Assembly (NCBI GenBank): GCA_937892525.1
Contig: CALAEV010000015.1
Span: 52,381 to 116,380, forward strand
Length of the DNA stretch: 64,000 bases
Direction: 5' to 3'
DNA from: an uncultured Clostridia bacterium
Lineage (GTDB): Bacteria; Bacillota; Clostridia; Oscillospirales; Acutalibacteraceae
Notes under the pieces: generated by a model
Databases searched by the model: none
Told to the model about the DNA's origin: nothing
Seen by the model: the letters and a program-made list of their open reading frames with translations, nothing else
Position numbers and translations under genes: made by a program
Shown here: positions 8,669-17,463 of the stretch, one piece after another
Layout of the letters: every line of letters starts with the position of its first letter
How positions within the stretch are numbered: position 1 is the stretch's first letter

Positions 8669-9499
8669 ATGAAAACACTTTATATTAGCGATATGGACGG
8701 TACTCTTTTACAGAACAATGGTAAAATGAGTGAGTTCACAAAAGAAAAACTGAATGATTTTTATAAAAAGGGTATCCCCTTTTCTGTGGCTACTGCTCGC
8801 AGTATGGTTAGTGCTACTCCACTTTTAGAGGGTGTGCATTTTGCTGCCCCTATTGTGCTTATGAATGGTGTTTTTGTGTATGATACTGAAACAAAAAAAG
8901 CAGTTAAATACCACGAAATTGAACACTTTGCACTACAAAAAATTCTTGATTGCTTTTATGAGAAAAATCTTCATCCATTTATGTTTTTATATAGTGATGA
9001 TTACAAGCTGTCAATCAAATACACCGAGTTTGACAACGATGGTATGAAAGAATTTTATGATATGCGAGTTGATATGTTAGAGGGCAGATTTACACAAACC
9101 GACGATTTGACCAACATAGAAAAAGGGCAACACCCGGTATATGTAAACTACTATGCGTTGCCCGAATTCCTTGATGAAGTTGTTGAGAAGTTGAAAGAAA
9201 TCCCACAGATTGATTTTGCATATTATAAAGACTCGTATTCTGACGACTGGCTTGTTGAGATTTATGCAAACACAGCGTCAAAAGCAAATGGTGCAAAAGA
9301 AGTCAAAGAAATTGTAGGTGCAGAAAGTATTACTGCTTTCGGCGATAATCTTAACGATTTGGTAATGCTCGGTGGTGCAGACACGGCTGTTGCAGTGGAA
9401 AACGCAGTACCAAAAGTTAAAGAAATTGCAGATGTAATAATCGGTACAAATACTGACGATAGTGTTGTAAAGTATATTATAGAAAAAGAACGCTTGTAA
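8669..9499 (+). CDS. HAD-superfamily phosphatase, Cof type
   Basis: 276 residues. Motif I is DMDGTLL near residue 8, motif II lies around SVATARS, and motif IV is ITAFGDNLNDLVML; a large C2-type cap sits between them. This is the Cof/YbjI-like group that dephosphorylates small sugar phosphates or nucleotides; the substrate cannot be read from sequence. It starts 2 bases after leuB and ends inside the shared terminator, so it is transcribed with the leucine genes, although a role in leucine synthesis is not known. Confidence 0.88.
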   Translation: MKTLYISDMDGTLLQNNGKMSEFTKEKLNDFYKKGIPFSVATARSMVSATPLLEGVHFAAPIVLMNGVFVYDTETKKAVKYHEIEHFALQKILDCFYEKNLHPFMFLYSDDYKLSIKYTEFDNDGMKEFYDMRVDMLEGRFTQTDDLTNIEKGQHPVYVNYYALPEFLDEVVEKLKEIPQIDFAYYKDSYSDDWLVEIYANTASKANGAKEVKEIVGAESITAFGDNLNDLVMLGGADTAVAVENAVPKVKEIADVIIGTNTDDSVVKYIIEKERL

Positions 9500-9523
9500 T
9501 TTTACAAGCGTTCTAATTTTTTG
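9487..9523. terminator. Bidirectional terminator between HAD gene and dockerin gene
   Basis: A 13-bp perfect stem (AGAACGCTTGTAA and its complement) with a short loop, a T run on the plus strand, and TTTTTCT on the minus strand. It contains the HAD stop codon and closes both converging genes. Confidence 0.92.
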
Positions 9524-9526
9524 CTT

Positions 9527-10921
9527 TTATATAATTGCAACTAATCCGTTTAAGGCTAAATCGAGATATAGGGCATCAAAATTATCAACTGCACCGTCAT
9601 AGTTTAAATCGCAACGGTCAAACATATAAACATCAGTAATTTCTGTATTTAATGTTACAATTTCTATAAGCAATTTATAATCGTCTTCATTAACTTTACC
9701 GTTGCCGTCTGCGTCACCTTTTATTGTAGAAGGACCTATATCATTGATAAATAAATCAAGAATAATCACATCAAGTCCGTCAATAGTGCCGTCTTCATTC
9801 ATATCACCTGCAAGGGTGATTGTAAATAAGGTCGTCTGCTCTAAAGTTGAAATGTCACAAAGGATTTTGTAATCTTCACAGTCAAGCTCACCATCAAAGT
9901 TTACATCACCTTTTATAATGCTTTCAAGATTTACAAATTTTATGTTGTTTTTATTTGCGTAATCTTGAGCTGGTGTTTCTGCATAACCGAAAATCACAGT
10001 ATTTTCAATACTTAAAAATGCGTTTTCGTGAATATCTGTCACCGATTTCGGAATAACCACATTTCTACCGTTTACAGCACCACTTACAATCTGTGTTGTA
10101 CCGTCTTTTATAATTATTTCTTCACCTTTTACAGTTATAAGACGAGTGCCCAGATATAAAGCGTTGTTTTCCCAATTCCTTGAATTGTTATAAAATCCTG
10201 TATTATAAAGTGAAGTTGCATCTATTTCTACATTTTCTGCAATATCAAAAGTTTCAAGAGAAACACAGCCGTCAAAAGCGTGTTTGCCAATGGCGAGCAA
10301 GGATTGTGGTAATCGAATTGATGTTGCTTCTTTTGACTTTGCAAAAGCGTAGTCGGCAATAACCGTTGTGCCTTGCTTGATTCTGTAAATCCCACTGTAT
10401 TCACACTCAATAAGTGCTGTGCCAAGGTAAAGATATTGTAAAGTTGGTGCTAAAATATCTTCCCAAGGGATAGTTTCTTGCGTACCAGAGCCAATACTAA
10501 GGTCTGTATCTTCTACTACTCTTTTTAGTTTCCAATTGTCTTTATTGTTATAATATGCCGTATTGAAAATAGCGTTTTTACCAATATGTTTTACAGTTGT
10601 TGGCAAAGAAATTGTTGCAAGAGAAGTGCAGTTTTCAAAAGCACTCTCCCCTATATCTTCAATACCCTCACTTATAGTAACGCTTACAAGATTTTGATTG
10701 TCTTTAAAAGCGTTATTTTCTATTTTTATAACAGACTTTGAATCTATTTCGGCAGGGATTGTAAGATTTTTTTCGCTACCTGCATACCCTATAATCACAA
10801 TATTTTCATTTTGGATTTCATAAGAAAAATCACCATACGAAAGTGCAAAAGACGGTATTGCAGAAGTAAATGTGCAAAAAAGCATTATTATAAAAAGTAT
10901 TGTTGATATTAACCTTTTCAT
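9527..10921 (-). CDS. Secreted leucine-rich-repeat protein with C-terminal dockerin-like repeats
   Basis: About 464 residues. A signal peptide (FIIMLFCTFTSAIPSFA) is followed by BspA-like leucine-rich repeats (IENNAFKDNQNLVSVTISEGIEDIGESAF pattern, several units). The C-terminal ~150 residues hold four calcium-loop repeats of dockerin type: GDVNFDGELDCEDY, GDMNEDGTIDGLDV, GDADGNGKVNEDDY and CDLNYDGAVDNFDA. Dockerins normally come as two repeats, so this is either a double dockerin or a dockerin plus a related module. The protein is probably held at the surface by a cohesin; a cohesin-like protein is encoded at 49710-50609. ATG at 10921 has AAAGGA upstream; the longer in-frame start was rejected. 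Confidence 0.83.
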   Translation of the reverse strand: MKRLISTILFIIMLFCTFTSAIPSFALSYGDFSYEIQNENIVIIGYAGSEKNLTIPAEIDSKSVIKIENNAFKDNQNLVSVTISEGIEDIGESAFENCTSLATISLPTTVKHIGKNAIFNTAYYNNKDNWKLKRVVEDTDLSIGSGTQETIPWEDILAPTLQYLYLGTALIECEYSGIYRIKQGTTVIADYAFAKSKEATSIRLPQSLLAIGKHAFDGCVSLETFDIAENVEIDATSLYNTGFYNNSRNWENNALYLGTRLITVKGEEIIIKDGTTQIVSGAVNGRNVVIPKSVTDIHENAFLSIENTVIFGYAETPAQDYANKNNIKFVNLESIIKGDVNFDGELDCEDYKILCDISTLEQTTLFTITLAGDMNEDGTIDGLDVIILDLFINDIGPSTIKGDADGNGKVNEDDYKLLIEIVTLNTEITDVYMFDRCDLNYDGAVDNFDALYLDLALNGLVAII

Positions 10922-11000
10922 TTCTGCACCGTCCTTTCGTAAGTATGGAAGTATTTTAACATTATTATATAGATTTTGCAAGAAATAAAAGTGGTTAGAC

Positions 11001-11260
11001 AAATTGGAGTTTGTCGAAATGAATGCAAAGTGCAAAACGCAAAATGCAAAGTGTCGGAACTGCGTTGCGATTATAGTAGGGGCGATTCACGAATCGCCCG
11101 TCCGCTCCCTCTTAGAGGGAGCTGTCTGCGAAGCAGACTGAGGGAGTAATATGTGTAATCGCAAAAACTCCCTCCGTCAAAATCTTCGATTTTGCCACCT
11201 CCCTCAATGAGGGAGGGCAATAGATTGTGTCTATGCAAAGAGTTCGACAAACTATAATTT
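11001..11260. repeat. MITE-like element with 18-bp terminal inverted repeats
   Basis: The ends read AAATTGGAGTTTGTCGAA and, inverted, AAATTATAGTTTGTCGAA. Inside are GCAAA-rich short repeats (11032-11051), a GGGGCGATTCACGAATCGCCC palindrome (11080-11099) and two CCCTCC...GGAGGG hairpin units. No coding capacity. It shares ends and inner sequence with elements at 51049-51195, 57437-57664 and 60828-61055. It fills most of the 400-base gap between the dockerin gene and eda. Confidence 0.78.
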
Positions 11261-11270
11261 GCAGAAATAA

Positions 11271-11293
11271 AAAGGTGGGAAAAATCCCACCTT
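11271..11293 (-). terminator. Terminator of the hexuronate operon
   Basis: AAGGTGGGA/TCCCACCTT stem with a 4-base loop, followed on the minus strand by TTTTTATTTC; 30 bases after the eda stop codon. Confidence 0.9.
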
Positions 11294-11324
11294 AAAATTC
11301 AGTTTTAATAAAACTTAAATTGAA

Positions 11325-11981
11325 TTATTTGTTTGCTAACTCTGCACGAGCAATTTTAATGTTTTCTACAAAACGCTTACCTGTTTCAGTAATCTTCTTG
11401 TAGTCGCCTGTTTTTGCACCTGCAGTAAGTGATGAACCTGCGCCAACTGCAACGGCACCTGCTTTAATCCATTCACCAACATTATCAGCGTCAACACCAC
11501 CTGTTGGCATCATTTTTGCATATGGAATTGGTCCTTTAATGTCTTTGATAATCTTTGGTCCGAAAAGGTCAGCAGGGAAAACTTTAAGAATATCTGCTCC
11601 GTTTTCCATAGCAAGAAGTCCTTCACGAACTGTCATAATACCAGGCATCATTGGAACTCTATAACGGTTACAAAGTTTAAGAGTTTCAAGGTCAAGGGCA
11701 GGGCTAACAATGTACTCTGCACCTGAAAGCATAGCAATTCTTGCAGTTGCTGCATCAAGAACTGTACCTGCACCAAGAATAATTTCTTCCGGTGTATATC
11801 TCTTTGCAAGTTCTTCAATAACCTTGTCAGCGTGTGGAACTGTGAATGTAAGCTCAATTGCAGCCACGCCACCTTCAATGCAAGCATCAGTAATTCTGAT
11901 TGCTTGGTCAACTGTTTCTGCACGAACAACGGCTACGATACCGCAGTCCTGAATTCGAGTAATGATTTTTTCTTTATCCAT
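11325..11981 (-). CDS. eda: KDPG/KHG aldolase
   Basis: 218 residues, the normal length of the class I 2-keto-3-deoxy-6-phosphogluconate aldolase. It splits KDPG into pyruvate and glyceraldehyde-3-phosphate. Catalytic residues are visible: Glu43 in AIELTF and the Schiff-base Lys133 in ADILKVFPAD, plus the GAGT phosphate loop (70-73) and PTGGVDADN. It is the last gene of the uxuA-uxuB-kdgK-eda operon; a palindromic repeat sits in the 91-base gap to kdgK, but eda has its own SD (TTGGAGATG). Confidence 0.95.
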   Translation of the reverse strand: MDKEKIITRIQDCGIVAVVRAETVDQAIRITDACIEGGVAAIELTFTVPHADKVIEELAKRYTPEEIILGAGTVLDAATARIAMLSGAEYIVSPALDLETLKLCNRYRVPMMPGIMTVREGLLAMENGADILKVFPADLFGPKIIKDIKGPIPYAKMMPTGGVDADNVGEWIKAGAVAVGAGSSLTAGAKTGDYKKITETGKRFVENIKIARAELANK

Positions 11982-12020
11982 AATTACATCTCCAATAGGA
12001 AAATTTTATATTTATTGGAG

Positions 12021-12067
12021 GAATCCCTCCACCACTTCGTGGTCCCCCTCCCTTTAACAAAGGAGGC
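12021..12067. repeat. Short GC-rich palindromic repeat, second copy
   Basis: Same plan as the copy at 451-498: ACC-ACTTC-GTGGT hairpin, then CCTCCCTTTAACAAAGGAGG. It lies between kdgK and eda inside the operon and could act as an mRNA processing or stability element; that role is inference. Confidence 0.75.
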
Positions 12068-12072
12068 TGTTT

Positions 12073-13170
12073 TTATCTTTGTACGCGAGCGCCAGCACCA
12101 CTAACAATTGCATTTACTTCTTTAAGTGAAGCCATTGATGTATCGCCTGGTGTTGTCATTGCAAGGGCGCCGTGTGCAACGCCGTAGTTAACTGCAGTCT
12201 GTGCATCTTCTGTTGTCATAAGTCCATAGATAAGACCTGATGCGAATGAGTCGCCACCACCAACACGGTCAAGGATTTCAAGGCCTGGGAGTTCAAGTCC
12301 TTTATGAACTTTGCCGTCTGCATAGCAGATTGCTGACCAGTCGTTAACTGTTGCAGTTTTAACTGTACGAAGAGTTGTTGCAATAACCTTAAAGTTAGGG
12401 TAAACCTTAACAACCTCTTCAAGCATTTTGTAATAGCCCTCAATATTGAGTTCTTTAAGATTCTCGTCATTTCCTTCAATTTCAAAGCCAAGGCAAGCAG
12501 TGAAATCTTCTTCGTTACCAATCATAACATCGATATATTTTGCGATTTCTTTATTTACTTCTTGTGCCTTTGCTTTGCCGCCGATATCGTTCCAAAGAGA
12601 TGGACGGTAGTTAAGGTCATAAGAAACGATTGTGCCATATTTCTTTGCAGTTTTAACTGCTTCGATTGCAACTTCTGCAGTTGACTCTGAAAGTGCTGCG
12701 AAAATACCACCTGTATGGAGCCAACGAACACCGAGAGTACCGAAAATGTAATCCCAATCAATGTCGCCTGCTTTAAGTTGTGCAACTGCTGTGTTACCAC
12801 GGTCAGAAACACCAACAGCACCACGAATACCGTAGCCACGCTCTGTGAAATTAAGACCGTTACGAACAGTTCTGCCGATACCGTCATATTTTACCCACTT
12901 AATGAGGGAAGTATCAACGCCACCTTGAAGAATAAAGTCTTCAAGAAGACGACCAACTTCGTTATCTGCAAAAGCAGTTACAACTGCAGTTTTCATACCG
13001 AAACAACGGCGAAGTCCACGAGCAACGTTATACTCGCCGCCACCTTCCCAAGCACGGAAATTACGAGCAGTTTTAATTCTGCCCTCGCCTGGGTCAAGAC
13101 GAAGCATAATTTCGCCAAGAGAAATCATATCAAACATACAATCTTCTTTTTTTCTAAGATTTAAGTTCAT
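12073..13170 (-). CDS. kdgK: 2-keto-3-deoxygluconate kinase, PfkB family
   Basis: 365 residues. It phosphorylates 2-keto-3-deoxygluconate to KDPG, the step between mannonate dehydratase and Eda. PfkB features: GEIMLRLDPGEGRI at the N terminus, EGGGEYNVARGLRR (sugar-binding signature) around residue 42, and GGGDSFASGLIYGL near residue 315 with the catalytic Asp. ATG at 13170 has GGAGGT 7 nt upstream. The operon position between uxuB and eda fixes the substrate more firmly than sequence does. Confidence 0.92.
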   Translation of the reverse strand: MNLNLRKKEDCMFDMISLGEIMLRLDPGEGRIKTARNFRAWEGGGEYNVARGLRRCFGMKTAVVTAFADNEVGRLLEDFILQGGVDTSLIKWVKYDGIGRTVRNGLNFTERGYGIRGAVGVSDRGNTAVAQLKAGDIDWDYIFGTLGVRWLHTGGIFAALSESTAEVAIEAVKTAKKYGTIVSYDLNYRPSLWNDIGGKAKAQEVNKEIAKYIDVMIGNEEDFTACLGFEIEGNDENLKELNIEGYYKMLEEVVKVYPNFKVIATTLRTVKTATVNDWSAICYADGKVHKGLELPGLEILDRVGGGDSFASGLIYGLMTTEDAQTAVNYGVAHGALAMTTPGDTSMASLKEVNAIVSGAGARVQR

Positions 13171-13215
13171 AATTATACCTCCAAATTATTGCTATCACGG
13201 AAAAATAACCACCAA

Positions 13216-14064
13216 TTATACACCTGAATATGCTGAGAAGCCGCCATCAACACAAATGCTTGTACCTGTTATGAAGCTTGAATATGCTTCATCGCAAAGG
13301 AACAACAATGCGCCTGTAAGCTCTTCTGATTCACCGAATCTCTTCATTGGTGTTGCATTCAAAATCTTCTTTGTTCTGTCTGTTGGTGTGCCGTCTTCGT
13401 TCCAGAGAAGTGTTTTGTTCTGGTTTGTTGAGAAGAAGCCAGGTGCAATAGCATTTACACGAATACCAACATCAGCAAAGTGAACTGCCATAAATTCTGT
13501 AAAATTCTTAACTGCTGCTTTTGCTGCTGAATATGCAGGGATTTTTGTAAGAGGACGGTAAGCATTCATTGATGTTACCATAACAATACAAGTATTCTCT
13601 TTTTCTGCCATATCGCGTGCAAAAACCTGTGTAGGAATAAGAGTACCTAAAAAGTTAAGGTTGAAAACGAATGAAATACCGTTTGCATCAAGGTCAAAGA
13701 ATGTTTTAATATCGTCATTTTTCTCGATTAAATCAATTTTTTCAAGAGTTTCTTTCGTAGTTGTACCTTTTGGGTTGTTACCACCTGCACCGTTGAGAAG
13801 AATGTCGCAAGTACCGAGTTTTTCGTTGATAATTGCACGAGCATTTTCCATACTCTCTTTTTCAAGAACATTACAACCAACTGCGATAGCCACACCACCG
13901 TCAGCATTGATTTCGTCAGCAACTTTTTGTGCTGCTGCTTCATTTAAATCAAGAACTGCAACTTTAACGCCTTGTTTTGCAAGTGTTTTTGCAAAATCGC
14001 CACAAAGGACTCCGCCACCACCTGTTACAACTGCTACTCTACCTTTTAAGTTTTCGTGTACCAT
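13216..14064 (-). CDS. uxuB: D-mannonate oxidoreductase (fructuronate reductase), SDR type
   Basis: About 282 residues of a short-chain dehydrogenase. It should reduce D-fructuronate to D-mannonate with NAD(P)H. The nucleotide site is VTGGGGVLCG and the catalytic set is Ser...Tyr-x3-Lys in MNAYRPLTKIPAYSAAK. The FFDLDANGISFVFNLNFLGTLIPTQVF insertion matches the Bacillus YjmF-type enzyme, not the long-chain UxuB of enterobacteria. ATG at 14064 overlaps the uxuA stop (TGATATG arrangement), so the genes are translationally linked. Confidence 0.9.
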   Translation of the reverse strand: MVHENLKGRVAVVTGGGGVLCGDFAKTLAKQGVKVAVLDLNEAAAQKVADEINADGGVAIAVGCNVLEKESMENARAIINEKLGTCDILLNGAGGNNPKGTTTKETLEKIDLIEKNDDIKTFFDLDANGISFVFNLNFLGTLIPTQVFARDMAEKENTCIVMVTSMNAYRPLTKIPAYSAAKAAVKNFTEFMAVHFADVGIRVNAIAPGFFSTNQNKTLLWNEDGTPTDRTKKILNATPMKRFGESEELTGALLFLCDEAYSSFITGTSICVDGGFSAYSGV

Positions 14065-14065
14065 A

Positions 14066-15112
14066 TCATTTGTTTCCTTTCTCAACTGCTTCAAACAAGC
14101 CGTTTATGTATGTAGCACCAAGTGCTCTGTCAAAAAGACCGTAACCTGGTTTTCCTGTTTCGCCCCAAATCATTCTGCCGTGGTCAGGACGAACGTATCC
14201 GTCAAAGCCTGTATCTACAAGTGCTTTAACTACTTCATACATATCAAGACTACCACAATCTGAAAGATGTCCGCTTTCTTCAAAACTTCCGTCTTCCATA
14301 ATCAAAATGTTTCTTATATGCATAAATGCAATTCTGTTCATTGCACTATATTTTCTAATCATTTTTACAACGTCATTTGATTTTGCACAACCTAATGAGC
14401 CTGTACAAAGGCAAAGACTGTTTGCTTCACTATCAACAAGTTTTAACATTCTGTCAATGTTTTCTTCGCAAGTGATAATTCTTGGAATGCCAAAAATCGG
14501 ATATGGTGGGTCGTCAGGATGGATTGCCATTTTAACGCCACATTCTTCGGCAACAGGAATAACCTTTTTAAGGAATTTTTCAAGATTCTTCCAAAGACCT
14601 TCTTCACCAAGCTCGCCGTAAGCAGAAATTAATTCTCTTACTTCTTCCTGACTATAACTTGAATCCCAACCAGGAAGATGAATGTCATCTTTAAGTGGGT
14701 CAAGGCCTTTCATCTGTTCCCAATACATAACAAGACTTGTTGAGCCATCTTCTGCCTCTTTATCAAGCTGAGTGCGAGTCCAGTCAAAAACAGGCATAAA
14801 GTTATATGTTACACATTTAACGCCATATTTTGCACAACGACGAATGTTTTCACAATAAACCTCTAAAAGCTCGTCCACATTATCTCTGCCAAGTTTAATG
14901 TTTTCGTGGACAGGAATTGATTCAACAACATCAAAAACAAGACCATTTTCTTCGCACTGTTTTACCATTTTTTCGATTGATTCTTCTGGCCAAACCTCGC
15001 CCGGTTTTACATCATAAACAGCACTGACAATGCTTTTCATATTTGGAATCTGACGAATATATTGCAACGAAATTGGGTCACTTTCGCCATACCAACGGAA
15101 TGACATTTTCAT
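14066..15112 (-). CDS. uxuA: Mannonate dehydratase
   Basis: 348 residues, normal UxuA length. It dehydrates D-mannonate to 2-keto-3-deoxygluconate. The N terminus (MSFRWYGESDPISLQYIRQIP) and the metal-site stretches MAIHPDDPP, RIAFMHIRN and YVRPDHGRMIWGE are typical. First gene of the hexuronate operon; SD GGAGGG lies 8 nt upstream and a consensus promoter is at 15147-15175. Confidence 0.96.
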   Translation of the reverse strand: MKMSFRWYGESDPISLQYIRQIPNMKSIVSAVYDVKPGEVWPEESIEKMVKQCEENGLVFDVVESIPVHENIKLGRDNVDELLEVYCENIRRCAKYGVKCVTYNFMPVFDWTRTQLDKEAEDGSTSLVMYWEQMKGLDPLKDDIHLPGWDSSYSQEEVRELISAYGELGEEGLWKNLEKFLKKVIPVAEECGVKMAIHPDDPPYPIFGIPRIITCEENIDRMLKLVDSEANSLCLCTGSLGCAKSNDVVKMIRKYSAMNRIAFMHIRNILIMEDGSFEESGHLSDCGSLDMYEVVKALVDTGFDGYVRPDHGRMIWGETGKPGYGLFDRALGATYINGLFEAVEKGNK

Positions 15113-15146
15113 AGAAATCCCTCCAAGTTACCTATTTTACAAAATA

Positions 15147-15175
15147 ATTTTATCACTATAATTTTTCTATTTCAA
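15147..15175 (-). promoter_or_regulatory. Sigma-A promoter of the uxuA-uxuB-kdgK-eda operon
   Basis: Minus-strand TTGAAA and TAAAAT with a 17-base spacer, about 35 bases upstream of the uxuA ATG. Confidence 0.65.
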
Positions 15176-15205
15176 TGTATTATTTATTGCTAATTTAGAA
15201 ATTTT

Positions 15206-15928
15206 TTATTCTTCATCAGTGAAGTTTGAGTCATCTTCCCAATAAGCAACATCATAAGGGTCGTTATCAGGGTCATAAACATCCCACAATTCGTGGTGAC
15301 TTTCTTGTGGTGGAGCAGGACACTCAGCAATCGCCTCAACTTTCATTCCTCTTGACCAGATTGATGGGTCAATACGGATTGTGTAACCACAGCAAGACGG
15401 TGTTAACCACTCGTGCATTAGGGCTTCCGGCAGAGCATAAGTCTGCATAAGTGACATAATAACGCCACCGTGAGTTATAACTGCAGTACTTTTTACACCT
15501 GCTTTAATTACGCCATCTACAATTTTTTCAAAGCAGTCGCAGATTCTGTAATTAAAACGCACCTGACTATCGCCGAATGGTGCTGCTTTATTTGGATTAG
15601 TGCCTGAAAGCCACTCTGCAAAATCTTCGTCATCTTGTAATTCTTCTGCCGTTTTACCCTCAAACTCACCAAAATCATACTCACGCAAATCGTCTAAAAT
15701 TATTGGATTTTTATCAGGATAAATTTCTTTTGCCGTTTCAATGCAACGCTTTAAAGGGCTTGAAAAAACCGCATCAACCTGTGGGTAATTACCGTAGTTT
15801 TCCATAATATCTTTAAGCTGTGCTTTACCCTCGTCACACAAAGGCTCGTCAGTATGGCCTATATATTTGCCATCAATAGTGCCTTGTGTGAGGGCGTGAC
15901 GAATTAAGTGAATTTGGTAAGTTTTCAT
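15206..15928 (-). CDS. Histidine phosphatase (phosphoglycerate-mutase-like)
   Basis: 240 residues. The phosphohistidine motif is LIRHALTQ (His11), with the second-shell SSPLKRCIETA, the acid in REYDFGEFEG and the second histidine in VITHGGV. Such proteins remove phosphate from small molecules; some are cobalamin-pathway phosphatases (CobC-like), but no cobalamin gene is nearby. An acidic C-terminal tail (DPDNDPYDVAYWEDDSNFT) is unusual. It is divergent from the XRE gene, with 94 bases between the two starts. Confidence 0.85.
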   Translation of the reverse strand: MKTYQIHLIRHALTQGTIDGKYIGHTDEPLCDEGKAQLKDIMENYGNYPQVDAVFSSPLKRCIETAKEIYPDKNPIILDDLREYDFGEFEGKTAEELQDDEDFAEWLSGTNPNKAAPFGDSQVRFNYRICDCFEKIVDGVIKAGVKSTAVITHGGVIMSLMQTYALPEALMHEWLTPSCCGYTIRIDPSIWSRGMKVEAIAECPAPPQESHHELWDVYDPDNDPYDVAYWEDDSNFTDEE

Positions 15929-15970
15929 ATTATGTCTCCTAAAAATTTGTAATTTACTACAATATACAAA

Positions 15971-15999
15971 TTGTTTAATTTAGTGTATAATTTTTATAC
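15971..15999 (+). promoter_or_regulatory. Probable promoter of the XRE gene
   Basis: TTGTTT and TTATAC separated by 17 bases, 24 bases upstream of the ATG at 16023. The region is very AT-rich, so matches by chance are possible. Confidence 0.4.
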
Positions 16000-16022
16000 T
16001 TTTAGTATAGTATGGTGATAAA

Positions 16023-16646
16023 ATGAGCACTTCAGTTTCAACTCGTTTAGTGAGTTTAAGAAAAGAAAAAAATTTAAGTCAAAAAGAAGCTGCGCAATAT
16101 CTTGGCGTTTCACAGGCACTACTTTCTCACTATGAAAAGGGAATAAGAGAATGTGGGCTTGACTTTTTATGCCGTGCATCTACTTTTTACGATGTAAGTA
16201 CTGACTACCTTTTAGGTCTTACTGACAACAAAATGATGTCTGACGCACTTTTTGTTAAAGATGAAATTCCACAAGACAGCGAAGTGAGAATGAGTACGGT
16301 TTTCCGTTCGTCTGTTTATATGCAAGAGCGACTTGGTGTATATGGGCGAAACCACTCATCAAAAATAAGAAGTATTTATATTCTTACAATCTATAAGCTT
16401 TATCTTTCTGCGTTAACCAAAGGTGCTATTCCTAACCACGAAAACGCTAAAAAAGAATTAGCACCGTTTATTACAACAAATATGATTGACCATATTATTG
16501 ACTCTCTTGTTTTTGAGGGTGACGGCAAACCAAAACGAAGTGAACAGTTGCCAAAATCTATGGACACAATCATCAATGAAGCAACACGAATTATTGAAAG
16601 AGAAATTGCAAGAATGTATAAATATTCATCAAAAGAATCAAAGTAA
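16023..16646 (+). CDS. XRE-family transcriptional regulator
   Basis: 207 residues. Residues 8-62 form a Cro/C1 helix-turn-helix (RLVSLRKEKNLSQKEAAQYLGVSQALLSHYEKG). The remainder is an all-helical domain without a recognised ligand fold. The target is unknown; it is divergent from the histidine phosphatase, so that gene and itself are the first candidates. Its last 9 bases overlap the end of rsmI on the other strand. Confidence 0.88.
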   Translation: MSTSVSTRLVSLRKEKNLSQKEAAQYLGVSQALLSHYEKGIRECGLDFLCRASTFYDVSTDYLLGLTDNKMMSDALFVKDEIPQDSEVRMSTVFRSSVYMQERLGVYGRNHSSKIRSIYILTIYKLYLSALTKGAIPNHENAKKELAPFITTNMIDHIIDSLVFEGDGKPKRSEQLPKSMDTIINEATRIIEREIARMYKYSSKESK

Positions 16647-17462
16647 TTCTTTGTAAATAAGACTTTTCTTTATACCTGTATCAGCAGCAACGGTTTTTGA
16701 AGCCTCGTTTACGCTAACACCTTTTTCTACTAATTCTTTTGCAAGCAACACAGCCTGTTCTAATGTAATAGGCTGTTTTTCTTTTGTCTTTTCCTGACCT
16801 GCAAGAATAAGCACATATTCCCCTCTTGGATTTTCAACTTCAAAATAGTCGATTGCACCCTTAAGGCTTGTCCTAAACACAGTTTCGTGAATTTTTGTAA
16901 GTTCTTTCACGATTGCTATCTGTCGGTCACCAAAATACGCATACATATCTTTAAGTGTTGCTTTAAGTTTATGAGGTGCTTCGTAGAAAATCATTGTGCG
17001 AGTTTCATTTTTAAGCTCTTCTAAATGCTCTTTTCGGCTTGGTTTGTTTGTACTTAAAAAGCCTTCAAAAGTAAAACGTCCACTTTCCATTCCACTAATA
17101 GCCAAAGCAGTTGCAAATGCAGTAGGTCCTGGCACAGACTCAACAGGAATATTATTTCCGTGGCAAAGATAAACCAAATCTTGTCCGGGGTCAGATATGC
17201 AAGGCATACCTGCATCAGTTACTATTGCGCAAGTTTCACCGTTTAAAATTCGTGAAATAATCATTTCACCACGCTCACGACGGTTATGCTCATAATAACT
17301 CACAAGTGGTTTTTTTATATCAAAAAAGTTAAGTAACTTCTGTGTAACGCGAGTGTCTTCTGCTGCAATAAAATCAACAGTTGCCAAAGTTTCTTTCGCT
17401 CTCGGAGAAAAATCTGATAAGTTACCGATTGGTGTGCCTACCACATAAAGTTTGCCTATCAT
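16638..17462 (-). CDS. rsmI: 16S rRNA (cytidine-1402-2'-O)-methyltransferase
   Basis: 274 residues of a tetrapyrrole-methylase-fold enzyme that 2'-O-methylates C1402 in the ribosomal P site using SAM. Signatures are VVGTPIGNLSD at the N terminus, AAEDTRVT, YYEHN, VTDAGMPCISDPG and the EAPHKL motif. It follows trmN6-like gene with a one-base gap. Confidence 0.95.
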   Translation of the reverse strand: MIGKLYVVGTPIGNLSDFSPRAKETLATVDFIAAEDTRVTQKLLNFFDIKKPLVSYYEHNRRERGEMIISRILNGETCAIVTDAGMPCISDPGQDLVYLCHGNNIPVESVPGPTAFATALAISGMESGRFTFEGFLSTNKPSRKEHLEELKNETRTMIFYEAPHKLKATLKDMYAYFGDRQIAIVKELTKIHETVFRTSLKGAIDYFEVENPRGEYVLILAGQEKTKEKQPITLEQAVLLAKELVEKGVSVNEASKTVAADTGIKKSLIYKELL

Positions 17463-17463
17463 T

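Noticed and set aside
11032..11060. Tandem GCAAAG heptamers as a replication-origin iteron set
   Set aside because: The same heptamers recur in the other MITE-like copies, so they belong to the repeat family; no replication gene is near.
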